Positions 1-7,256 of a stretch of 64,000 bases of DNA are shown here, in pieces (the stretch's first letter is position 1; the number at the start of each line of letters is the position of its first letter). A program made the position numbers and the translations under genes. The notes under the pieces are model-generated. The model saw nothing but the letters and a program-made list of their open reading frames with translations. It made no database searches and was not told the origin of the DNA. This DNA comes from Natrialba chahannaoensis JCM 10990 (lineage in GTDB: Archaea > Halobacteriota > Halobacteria > Halobacteriales > Natrialbaceae). The DNA is taken from contig NZ_AOIN01000034.1 in NCBI RefSeq assembly GCF_000337135.1, positions 1-64,000 on the forward strand, in the 5' to 3' direction.

Positions 1-105
1 GGTCTCCACCCTCGCTCCGTTCGCTGCGTTCTCGCCCCCGCTACTCTCGGTTCGTTTCCCATAGCAATCGGCGGTGAACGGCTAGCTGTGTGATGATGGC
101 AGCTC

Positions 106-185
106 ATACGGATCGTTGTAGCGTTTTACCGGTAATCGCTCGGACGAGGCAGTGGCCACCGGTAAAGAACTACAACGGACCGTAT
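106..185. repeat. 80-bp imperfect palindrome, MITE-like
   Basis: The two ends are inverted copies of about 28 nt with a few mismatches: the left arm starts atacggatcgttgtag and the right arm ends ctacaacggaccgtat, with an inner accggt block in both arms. There is no coding capacity inside it. It resembles the short palindromic intergenic elements seen in haloarchaeal genomes, but no second copy was found in this window. The remainder of the first 342 nt shows no gene that I can support. Confidence 0.55.
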
Positions 186-342
186 CAGGCGAGGGATTCT
201 GACCGATATGGACGATATCTGTTGTGGCGCGAGCTGGGGGATGATCGTGGGATGCGGTCGACGTTCGCGCTACCACGCACTTTGTTCTACACACCTCACG
301 CTCGACACACCGTACTCAAACACACCCGCCTTCGCGAATCGG

Positions 343-927
343 TCACCGAATTCGGATAACAGTCGAATCGGTCGGCTGATACCGCCCGTTGTCGGTCGCG
401 ACGAACGCCCGAATCTCGTACTCGCCCGGGTCGGGAACGACGTACTCGTGGCGGCCCGCGGTCCGCTCGAAGCGGCCGTTCCAGGTCACGCGGATCTCCT
501 TTCGCTCACCTGCGCTGAACCGAAACGTAGAGGGGGCGGACTGGAGATACCGGCGCTCGTCACTCGCCTCGAGCTCACCGTTGACGGACCAGCCCCAGCG
601 CCGGCGGCGCGGGGTCGGCACGGCAACTGAAACCGGGAGCCGATTCCGAAACGTGACGGTGAACGAGACGTCCTCGTCCTGGGCGTAAACGTCGCGGTCG
701 CTCGTCACGGACACCGAAATCGCTCGCCGAGCGAGTGGCTCGGGGACGAGCGACGAGAGCAACGACGCGATCGAGTACCGAGAGTCGGACGTGGACTCGA
801 GTCCGGTTCCAGAGTCGGTTCTGGGTCTGGGACCGTGTCCAGGGCCGACACCGGACCCGGACGGTCGATTCCCGCCGGTTCGACCGCCGTCACGTCGGCT
901 GCCTGTGCGCTGATGATCGACCATCAA
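343..927 (-). CDS. BsuPI-like (proteinase-inhibitor fold) domain protein
   Basis: This is a 194 aa protein of unknown role. Residues 1-65 or so are polar, Gly/Arg/Ser-rich and probably disordered. From about residue 68 it has a beta-rich domain with the pattern V-T-S-D-R-D-V-Y, then V-x-F-T-V-T-F-R-N, and an ending G-E-Y-E-I-R-A. This fits BsuPI-like intracellular proteinase-inhibitor domains, which many haloarchaea carry as secreted or lipid-anchored proteins. No clear signal peptide is visible from this start, so the true start may be further downstream. The assignment rests on pattern memory only. Confidence 0.6.
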   Translation of the reverse strand: MMVDHQRTGSRRDGGRTGGNRPSGSGVGPGHGPRPRTDSGTGLESTSDSRYSIASLLSSLVPEPLARRAISVSVTSDRDVYAQDEDVSFTVTFRNRLPVSVAVPTPRRRRWGWSVNGELEASDERRYLQSAPSTFRFSAGERKEIRVTWNGRFERTAGRHEYVVPDPGEYEIRAFVATDNGRYQPTDSTVIRIR

Positions 928-954
928 CTACGACATCAACGACGGTGTACTAAA

Positions 955-1030
955 TGTTGTAGTCGCCACCGAGAATCACTGCACATCCGACCGCACGATG
1001 TCTATGCGATTAGAGTTGAGATCGTTTCAC
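955..1030. repeat. Degenerate copy of the 9.8-kb palindromic repeat
   Basis: The stretch gtagtcgccacc, aatcactgcaca, ccgcacga and atcgtttca appears in the same order as in the better-preserved palindrome at 9800-9885. The right arm is badly eroded. The rest of the 928-1171 gap holds no supportable gene. Confidence 0.4.
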
Positions 1031-1153
1031 TTGTTTCTGGACTTGGGAACTGTCTTTTCAGCGGGAACTCTGATTGAGCCGTTCTGGTCGTACTCGCGTG
1101 TTTGACGATAGCTGCAATCGGTATTTGAGTTTGAAGAAGATATTTGGGTGTTA

Positions 1154-1159
1154 GGAGGT
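1154..1159 (+). promoter_or_regulatory. Shine-Dalgarno motif deciding the start at 1172
   Basis: GGAGGT lies 12 nt before the ATG at 1172, which immediately precedes a lipoprotein signal peptide. An upstream GTG at 1148 overlaps this motif and is therefore less likely to be the start. Confidence 0.5.
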
Positions 1160-1171
1160 TACTTTATTGTG

Positions 1172-2224
1172 ATGGAACGGCGCAAATTCATCGCAACGTC
1201 GTCGCTCCTTTCGTTCGGAGTAATAGGGTGCTTGGGCAGAGAAGAAGAAACTGAATCAGAGAGCCCTGTTGGGATGTCCGTTGAGTCTCTCTATCGGGCC
1301 TCTCCCCTTGCGGATGGCGAACTGGCAAATGGCCTATCAAGCACACCGTCATCCTACCAGACAGTTCTTGCCGATAGAGCGGCAGCCGAAGCTCGGCTAG
1401 AGCAGCACGAGGATGTGGATGCGTTTATCAACGAGACGGATTTCAACGAGTCATATCTTGTGGCCATCTTGGCGGGATTGTGGTCAAGTCCGCATCGGTT
1501 AGAACTGGCGGCGATGGATCGCACGGAGTCCGGTATCCATGCAGTTGTAGAGACCGTCTCTCCAGACGCAGGAGACCACGATTTGGCCTATCATGGATTA
1601 GTCCTCCGTATCACCGACGAGGTGGCCGGAATCCCCAAGACAGTGAGTGTTGAGGTTGACGGCGAAGATGCTGGGACCACCGAACGTACTTTGGCTCTCG
1701 GTGAAGCACCCCCCGTTTCGATTGAAGCGGCTCCCGACCAAGAGTACGAACAGTCTAGGGACGACAATCGTGTCTCCATCGAGACCGAAACGGGAGAGAC
1801 GAAAGAGATGGCGTTTGCCGAATGGGGCACAAGACAGGCAACGAGCGCCGCTATAGATCACGTCCAAACGTTCTTTGAAGAAGAGGGTATCGTGAAGGGG
1901 ACGGTAGATGGTGCCGAAATAAGTGAAACCGCGATGGACGTTGAACCGGATGCGGTCACGGACGAGTTCTTCGAGAACGAAGAAGCCGTTGACCCGTCGG
2001 AATTCGAGAGCGAGGCCGCTGTCGTCCCTGTCGTCCGTCATACAACAATGTATTCGAACGAGGGTGAACTCGAATATGGATCGGGTGAGAATTGGGGACC
2101 CCAAGTGGACTTCGAAACAGTCGTCGAATCGACGCCCCAATCTGCCGAGGTTACGGTAACATTCCCGGAGCGAGACGACACGTCGGTAGTTCCAGTGCTA
2201 TGTCTTCGAGAGGAAATATACTAG
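1172..2224 (+). CDS. Putative lipoprotein of unknown function
   Basis: The 350 aa product starts MERRKF, followed by a short hydrophobic stretch and a G-C-L lipobox near residue 19, so it is probably Tat- or Sec-exported and lipid-anchored on the outer face of the membrane. The mature part is very acidic (rich in E and D), typical of haloarchaeal surface proteins. No catalytic motif was recognised. Codon use is somewhat less GC-biased than in neighbouring core genes, hinting at an accessory gene. It stands alone, followed by a short scarred region. Confidence 0.7.
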   Translation: MERRKFIATSSLLSFGVIGCLGREEETESESPVGMSVESLYRASPLADGELANGLSSTPSSYQTVLADRAAAEARLEQHEDVDAFINETDFNESYLVAILAGLWSSPHRLELAAMDRTESGIHAVVETVSPDAGDHDLAYHGLVLRITDEVAGIPKTVSVEVDGEDAGTTERTLALGEAPPVSIEAAPDQEYEQSRDDNRVSIETETGETKEMAFAEWGTRQATSAAIDHVQTFFEEEGIVKGTVDGAEISETAMDVEPDAVTDEFFENEEAVDPSEFESEAAVVPVVRHTTMYSNEGELEYGSGENWGPQVDFETVVESTPQSAEVTVTFPERDDTSVVPVLCLREEIY

Positions 2225-2513
2225 ATGGCACGTTTCTCCGTAAACTAGGGCTTTCGTACTCAACCCCACGAACAAACGTCCATCACGACCTGACGACGCT
2301 GAAGAGATTCTCGGTGAGCACCTTGATGAGGCGAAACAAGGCAAGTTCGAAGAGCGGTTTTACAGGTTGAGCAGGCGCAAAGCCTCGCCGTTCACGGCGG
2401 GGATACGCGCCGTCGCACGATGACGGTAACCAAGACAGAGCGGATACGAACAAAGGGTGCGCTCGTACGCCACTGCAGCCCGACAGGCCCCCACCGTGTC
2501 GAACAGAAACCCC
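2225..2513. other. Scarred intergenic region
   Basis: No intact gene. From 2292 a short open stretch reads DDAEEILGEHL and continues to FEERFYR, which looks like protein but has no start and soon runs into an IS-type hairpin (2383-2402). I read it as leftover coding DNA of unknown origin. Confidence 0.35.
2383..2402 (+). repeat. IS200/IS605-type right-end hairpin remnant
   Basis: CCTCGCCG-TTCA-CGGCGGGG forms an 8-bp stem with one G-T wobble. Hairpins of this kind sit just past tnpB in haloarchaeal IS200/IS605/IS1341-type elements and form the right end or omega-RNA scaffold. No tnpB is present next to it, so it is an orphan end. The assignment rests on hairpin shape and on the similar orphan at 36566-36609. 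Confidence 0.4.
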
Positions 2514-2675
2514 CTATCGCCACGCCGGAAGTGTCATCGCCTCGTCCGCTCGCATGGAGAGCCATGCGTCGTCGGCCGAGATATCCGCAATGACGTACTC
2601 GTCGCTCGAATCGGAAGAGTCAATCGAGCCGACGACCGTCTCGTCTGCCGCTGTGGTGTGGGGTTTCGACACCAT
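2514..2675 (-). CDS. Small conserved haloarchaeal protein (53 aa)
   Basis: A 53 aa protein beginning MVSKPHTTAADET and ending LPAWR. The central pattern E-Y-V-I-A-D-I-S-A-D-D-A-W-L-S-M and the final LPAWR are typical of a small haloarchaeal family of unknown function (I recall it as DUF7556, not verified). The ATG sits in a strongly acidic, well-coded frame with the expected third-position GC. It is divergent from the CBS-domain gene with 135 bp between them. No membrane segment or metal-binding motif is visible. Confidence 0.75.
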   Translation of the reverse strand: MVSKPHTTAADETVVGSIDSSDSSDEYVIADISADDAWLSMRADEAMTLPAWR

Positions 2676-2780
2676 GGTAGAGAGTGGCAATCCAAGACAT
2701 ATAAGCGCGTCGAATCAACCTGTCAGAAAGTGAAATATATCTCACATATCTGGTGAACACGGGCGCACGAAACACTGGGT

Positions 2781-2787
2781 TTATACT
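2781..2787 (+). promoter_or_regulatory. TATA box for the CBS-domain gene
   Basis: TTATACT centred about 27 nt before the ATG at 2811 implies a leaderless transcript and supports that start over the ATG at 2793, which overlaps the predicted promoter. Confidence 0.55.
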
Positions 2788-2810
2788 CATTTTTGCCCTA
2801 CTGTAGGGAC

Positions 2811-3662
2811 ATGAACGTAGCCGACGCGATGACACCCCGCGAGGACGTGGTGACCGTCGACCTGCCAGGCACCCGCTCGGACGTACTCGAGTACCTCCAG
2901 GAACGGTCGTTCTCGTCAGTGCCGGTCGTAAAACCGACGGACAACGGCCCTGAGTACCGCGGACTGGTCTCTCGAGATACGCTGATCGAGCAGCCCGACG
3001 AAGACCAGCTGGTCATGTTGATGGACGACGTGCCGACGACGACGCGCGAGACGACACTCGAGGAGGTCGCCCGAACGATGGTCGAGGAGGGCGCGCGCCG
3101 CGTCCCGGTCGTCGACGGCGAGTTCGAGGGAATCATCACGGTGACGGACGTGATCCACGCGATTGCGACGGGCGATCAGGAAACTGACGACACCGTCGGC
3201 GGCTACGCGAGCGAGGACGTGAACACGACCTACGAGGGCGCGCCGCTGTCGGTCGCCGAGCGTGGGCTGTCGTACGCGAACGTCCCCTACACGATCGCAC
3301 TGGACGACGAGGGTGGGATGAGCGGTGTCCTCACGGAGGTCGACATCATCGAGGTCGCCCGCATCGTCGAGGGCGAAGAAGAGACGGGGAACAACTTCCC
3401 GGATCAGGACTCGGAGTGGTCCTGGGAGGGGATCAAGGGCGTCGGCAGTCGCTACCTCCCAACGCGGGACATCGAGATTCCAAACGGTCCCGTACGGGAG
3501 TTCATGAGCGATGACGTGGTGACGGTCTCGACCGAGAAGACGATTCAGGAGGGCGCACAGCAGATGATCAGCAACGATATCGAACAGATTCCGATGGTGA
3601 CCGGCGAGCAGCTCGTTGGCATCGTCTGTGACGTAGATATCCTCAAAGCACTCTACGAATGA
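2811..3662 (+). CDS. Four-CBS-domain protein
   Basis: This 283 aa cytosolic protein consists of tandem CBS motifs. They begin at residue 1 (VADAMTPREDVVTV), about 70 (LMDDVPTTTRETTLEE), about 145 and about 225 (REFMSDDVVTV), each ending in a G-I-V/I-x-x-D-I/V signature. CBS pairs bind adenine nucleotides such as AMP, ATP or S-adenosylmethionine and usually act as energy or metabolite sensors. There is no attached catalytic domain. It lies 21 bp upstream of glyS on the same strand, so the two are probably co-transcribed. The ligand cannot be told from sequence. Confidence 0.88.
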   Translation: MNVADAMTPREDVVTVDLPGTRSDVLEYLQERSFSSVPVVKPTDNGPEYRGLVSRDTLIEQPDEDQLVMLMDDVPTTTRETTLEEVARTMVEEGARRVPVVDGEFEGIITVTDVIHAIATGDQETDDTVGGYASEDVNTTYEGAPLSVAERGLSYANVPYTIALDDEGGMSGVLTEVDIIEVARIVEGEEETGNNFPDQDSEWSWEGIKGVGSRYLPTRDIEIPNGPVREFMSDDVVTVSTEKTIQEGAQQMISNDIEQIPMVTGEQLVGIVCDVDILKALYE

Positions 3663-3683
3663 ATTGAGTCTTAAATAAGACAT

Positions 3684-5474
3684 ATGACACAGTACGATCT
3701 AACCGAAGAAGACGAAGCAGTTGTTGAGAGCGATAATGTGAGCGAGAAACTCGTCGAACTCGCAAAGCGCCGGGGCTACTTCTTCCAGTCCTCGGGCGCG
3801 TACGGCGGCGTCGGCGGCTTCTACACCTTCGGTCCGCAGGGCGCAGCCCTGAAAGGCAACGTCGAGGACGCCTGGCGCGACCGCTTCGCGGTCGCCGAAG
3901 GCAACATGGAGATCGACGCGCCGACGATCATGCCCGAACCCGTCTTCGAGGCCTCGGGCCACCTCGACGGCTTCGACGACATGCTCGTGGAGTGTCCGGA
4001 GTGTGGCGAGAGCCACCGCGCGGACCACGTCGTCGAGGACAACACCGAGTACGAGGACGCCGAGAGCCTCCCCATCCCCGAGGTCGAGGAGGTCATCGCC
4101 GAGTACGAACTCGTCTGTCCCTCCTGCGGTGCCGGCCTCGCGGACCAAGCCGTCGAGACGTTCAACCTCATGTTCGCGACGAACATCGGCCCCGGCGACT
4201 CCCAGCCCGGCTACCTCCGCCCCGAGACTGCACAGGGCATCTTCGTCGAGTTCCCGCGACTCAAGGAGTACGCCCGGAATCAACTACCGTTCGGCGTCAC
4301 CCAGATCGGCCGCGCCTACCGCAACGAGATCAGTCCCCGGCGCTCCATCATTCGGACGCGTGAATTTACGCAGGCCGAACTCGAGTACTTCGTCGATCCC
4401 GAGGAGGACGAACCGGACCTCGAAGCGGTCGCGGACGTCGAGGTGACGCTCTATCCGGCGGCCGAGCAGAACGCAGCGGACGGCGATGAAATCGAGACGA
4501 CCATCGGCGAGGCCGTCGACGAGGGCATCATCGGCGACGAGTGGGTCGCCTACTTCCTCGGCGTCGCGAAGCCGTGGTACGACGCGGTTGGCGTCGACAT
4601 GGACCGATTCCGGTTCCGCCAGCATCTCTCGGGTGAGCGTGCACACTACGCCGCGGACTGCTGGGACGCCGAGAGCGAAATCGACGGTAACTGGATCGAG
4701 ATGGCCGGCTTCGCCTACCGTAGCGACTACGACCTCTCGAAACACGCCGAATACTCCGAAGACCGATTTACCGTCTTCCGGCAGTACGACGAACCGAAGA
4801 CTGTCGAGCGCGCAACCGTCGACCCCGACATGAGTTATCTGGGTCCCGAGTTTGGCGGCGCAGCACAGGACGTTGTCGACGAACTCGAGTCCCTCGCCGG
4901 CCGAGACCGGGCTGCGTTCGAGGGCGACAGTGTCGAAATCGAACTCGACGGCGAGAGCCACGAAATCCCTGTCGAGAAGACCGGCTTCGCAGTTGAGGAA
5001 CAGACCGAGGCCGGCGAGCACATCGTCCCCCACGTCGTCGAACCCTCCTTCGGTGTGGATCGGCTGGTCTACACCGTCCTTCACCACGCCTACGCGGAGG
5101 ACGAGGTCGACGGCGAGGAGCGTACCTACCTCGCACTTGACCCCGAAGTCGCGCCCACCTTCGTCGGCGTCTTCCCGCTGCAGAACGACGACGAACTCGA
5201 GGCGACCGCGGACGAGATCGTCGTGGACCTCCGCGACGTGGGTCTGTCGGTGACCTACGACGACTCGGGTAACATCGGTCGGCGCTACCGCCGCCAGGAC
5301 GAGGTCGGCACGCCGTTCTGCGTGACCGTGGATTACGAGACGCTCGAAAACGAGGAGACCACCGTCACGGTCCGCGAGCGAGATACGACGGCGCAGAAGC
5401 GACTGCCGGTGTCGGAGCTCCCCGAAATTATGGCGGATCTTCGAGCAGGTGAACTCGAGTTCGACGAGCTCTGA
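3684..5474 (+). CDS. glyS: Glycyl-tRNA synthetase
   Basis: This 596 aa class II synthetase charges tRNA-Gly in the cytosol. Visible hallmarks are the N-terminal KRRGYFFQSSGAYGGVGGFY block, a zinc knuckle with Cys104/Cys107 and Cys145/Cys148, motif 2 around RNEISPRRSIIRTREFTQAE, and a C-terminal anticodon-binding domain from about residue 490 (APTFVGVFPLQ). The length fits the archaeal/eukaryotic alpha2-type enzyme. It follows the CBS gene by 21 bp. The long open frame on the opposite strand is a high-GC shadow. Confidence 0.96.
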   Translation: MTQYDLTEEDEAVVESDNVSEKLVELAKRRGYFFQSSGAYGGVGGFYTFGPQGAALKGNVEDAWRDRFAVAEGNMEIDAPTIMPEPVFEASGHLDGFDDMLVECPECGESHRADHVVEDNTEYEDAESLPIPEVEEVIAEYELVCPSCGAGLADQAVETFNLMFATNIGPGDSQPGYLRPETAQGIFVEFPRLKEYARNQLPFGVTQIGRAYRNEISPRRSIIRTREFTQAELEYFVDPEEDEPDLEAVADVEVTLYPAAEQNAADGDEIETTIGEAVDEGIIGDEWVAYFLGVAKPWYDAVGVDMDRFRFRQHLSGERAHYAADCWDAESEIDGNWIEMAGFAYRSDYDLSKHAEYSEDRFTVFRQYDEPKTVERATVDPDMSYLGPEFGGAAQDVVDELESLAGRDRAAFEGDSVEIELDGESHEIPVEKTGFAVEEQTEAGEHIVPHVVEPSFGVDRLVYTVLHHAYAEDEVDGEERTYLALDPEVAPTFVGVFPLQNDDELEATADEIVVDLRDVGLSVTYDDSGNIGRRYRRQDEVGTPFCVTVDYETLENEETTVTVRERDTTAQKRLPVSELPEIMADLRAGELEFDEL

Positions 5475-5733
5475 CGGGGGTAGTGGGATAGCGGTATAGC
5501 AAAACAGGAGAACAGGGACGACAGGATGAACGGGGACAGCGATCGGGGAACAGGGGCCACCGAGTCCGATTACGACGCTGTCTTCCAGCCGCCAAAGAGT
5601 GTGATTAGCAAACACGAGCCGATAAGAGAGAAGCAAGCGTACTTCGGCTAACCCTCATCGGGACGGCGAACTATCCGTAATGCTGCTCGAACAGAGACGT
5701 TTTATCGTTCGGGAGTGACGTTTTCAGCGAGCA

Positions 5734-6168
5734 ATGGCTCACCAGCAGTCCACCCTTCAGGACGAAATTGTTCGCTCGATAACGAGCGGCACGTTCGCGG
5801 CGGCCGTTCTCTGGGGTGCAATCGTGTGTACCCTTCTGAATATCGTCGAGTACAATATGACTGGACTGCTCACGAGTTCGTACACGGTCGGTTACGGACA
5901 GCTCGTCGGTGGCGCTCTCGCCGGTGCACTCTACGCCGGGCCACGACAGGAGGTGCTGAAAGCCGGTGGCTGTGCAGGTGCGATCTCGGTCCTCGTTCTC
6001 GGACCGATTACCTTGCTTCTCATCATGACGGAACGCGCACTGACGTTCGGCATCGAGGCCGTCGTCTTCGAATCGATCGTCTTGCTACTCACCGCGTACC
6101 CCGTTGCTGCCGGGTTTGGGGCACTGATTGGGGGAATCGGCGCGTATATCAGTCGGTGGCTTTCCTAA
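5734..6168 (+). CDS. DUF5518-like small membrane protein
   Basis: 144 aa with four predicted membrane segments (about residues 18-38, 52-70, 78-98 and 118-140), rich in Gly and Ala. The G-x-L-V-G-G-A-L-A-G-A-L-Y and A-x-F-G-A-L-I-G-G-I-G patterns are those of the haloarchaeal DUF5518 family of unknown function. A second DUF5518-like gene lies at 45736-46545. A TTTATC element around 5701 gives a plausible leaderless promoter. Confidence 0.7.
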   Translation: MAHQQSTLQDEIVRSITSGTFAAAVLWGAIVCTLLNIVEYNMTGLLTSSYTVGYGQLVGGALAGALYAGPRQEVLKAGGCAGAISVLVLGPITLLLIMTERALTFGIEAVVFESIVLLLTAYPVAAGFGALIGGIGAYISRWLS

Positions 6169-6321
6169 CACACCACCAGGAAGCGACAGTCTGCGCAACG
6201 GATACAAGTGTTTGATCACGACCAGCAGACCAGGACGAACCACACAGGCGACAACCACGTCCCAAACGTAACCGACGCACTGAAGGTCACCACCTCCGAC
6301 GGAAGAGACAGAGACGAAACG

Positions 6322-6912
6322 ATGGCCGACGAACTCAAACGACGGCTCGTCCACTCGAGTGGGGCCGGCCTGGTCGCCCTCTATCTGCTCGCAACCTACC
6401 TCGACCTCGGCCTCACCTGGGAGCGCTTTGGCGTCCTCATGACGGTCCTCGCCGTCGGCACGATTGCACTCGAGTTCGTCCGATTGAACGTCGGACTCGA
6501 CCTCTGGATCTACGAGAAGTTGACCCGCGACTACGAACAGGACCAGTTCGCGGGCTATGGCTACTACATGGTGAGCATGACCATCGTGGTCTTGCTCTTC
6601 CAGCCAGATATCGCGCTGCCGGCGATGTTGATGCTCGCCATCGGCGACCCAATCAGCGGTGCCGTGTCGGACAACACGCTGCGACGGGTCAAGAGCACGA
6701 AGGTACTCGTCACGATGTTCGTCGTCAGCGCGATTATCGCCGCGCCGTTCCTCTACGAGGTGCCGCCTGCCGTCCTCGCGGCCGCCCTCGGTGCGACTAT
6801 TGCCGACGGCGTGAAGGTCCAGATCGGCGACTTCATCGTCGACGATAACCTGACGATTCCGATCTACGCCGGCGTGCTCGCGTGGGTTGTACTCGAGTTC
6901 GGGCCGGTCTGA
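6322..6912 (+). CDS. Dolichol kinase / CTP:phosphatidate cytidylyltransferase-family membrane protein
   Basis: 196 aa integral membrane protein with about six segments. The start at MADELKRRLVHSSGAG matches how the family normally begins; a GTG start further upstream would add unmatched residues. The family motif is visible as AIGDPISGAVSDNTLRRVKSTKV, followed by a Gly/Ala-rich region and A-D-G-V-K. Members use CTP (or a CDP-linked group) on lipid substrates such as dolichol or phosphatidate, so a role in N-glycan lipid-carrier or phospholipid metabolism is likely. Substrate not resolved. Confidence 0.8.
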   Translation: MADELKRRLVHSSGAGLVALYLLATYLDLGLTWERFGVLMTVLAVGTIALEFVRLNVGLDLWIYEKLTRDYEQDQFAGYGYYMVSMTIVVLLFQPDIALPAMLMLAIGDPISGAVSDNTLRRVKSTKVLVTMFVVSAIIAAPFLYEVPPAVLAAALGATIADGVKVQIGDFIVDDNLTIPIYAGVLAWVVLEFGPV

Positions 6913-7223
6913 AAACGGGCCATGCCGCGGGCGGTTTATTTCTTTTCGAACCCTACGATTATATCTTCAAGATCAGATACGAACACAACCCCACTTGCAT
7001 CGCCTGTGGCGGTGGACCATGCTCGACGTACTTCGACACGGCTGACGACAATTCGTACAGGTGACCAGACTGCTCGCGTTCGCGGCCGCCGTGTCCGTCG
7101 CAGTGACGGCGTCGCGACTCGATGTCATGTTCCAGTATATCCGCTTCATTCGTCCAGGTCGTAGGACCTATTCGCACTGGAGCAACGCGACCAGTACAGT
7201 TCACTTTCACCATGCTTTCTCAA
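6913..7223. other. Intergenic region without a supportable gene
   Basis: About 310 nt between the dolichol-kinase-like gene and hef. A Cys-rich open stretch on the plus strand (TCIACGGGPC near 6993-7022) overlaps the 3' end of the upstream gene and has no convincing start. I see no good gene on either strand. Confidence 0.4.
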
Positions 7224-7230
7224 TCCTTAA
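7224..7230 (+). promoter_or_regulatory. TATA-like element before hef
   Basis: TCCTTAA centred about 30 nt before the ATG at 7257. It favours that start, with a leaderless transcript, over in-frame upstream starts at 7122 and 7212. Confidence 0.45.
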
Positions 7231-7256
7231 CCGGACCCGCGTCGAAGCCGCCGCCA

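Noticed and set aside
4284-5636. 450-aa open frame antisense to glyS
   Set aside because: It mirrors glyS codons in high-GC DNA, has no recognisable domain, and the sense strand encodes a complete, motif-rich synthetase.
6882-7064. Cys-rich 60-aa frame after the dolichol-kinase-like gene
   Set aside because: It begins inside the upstream gene, and only one pair of cysteines looks ordered. No independent start signal.
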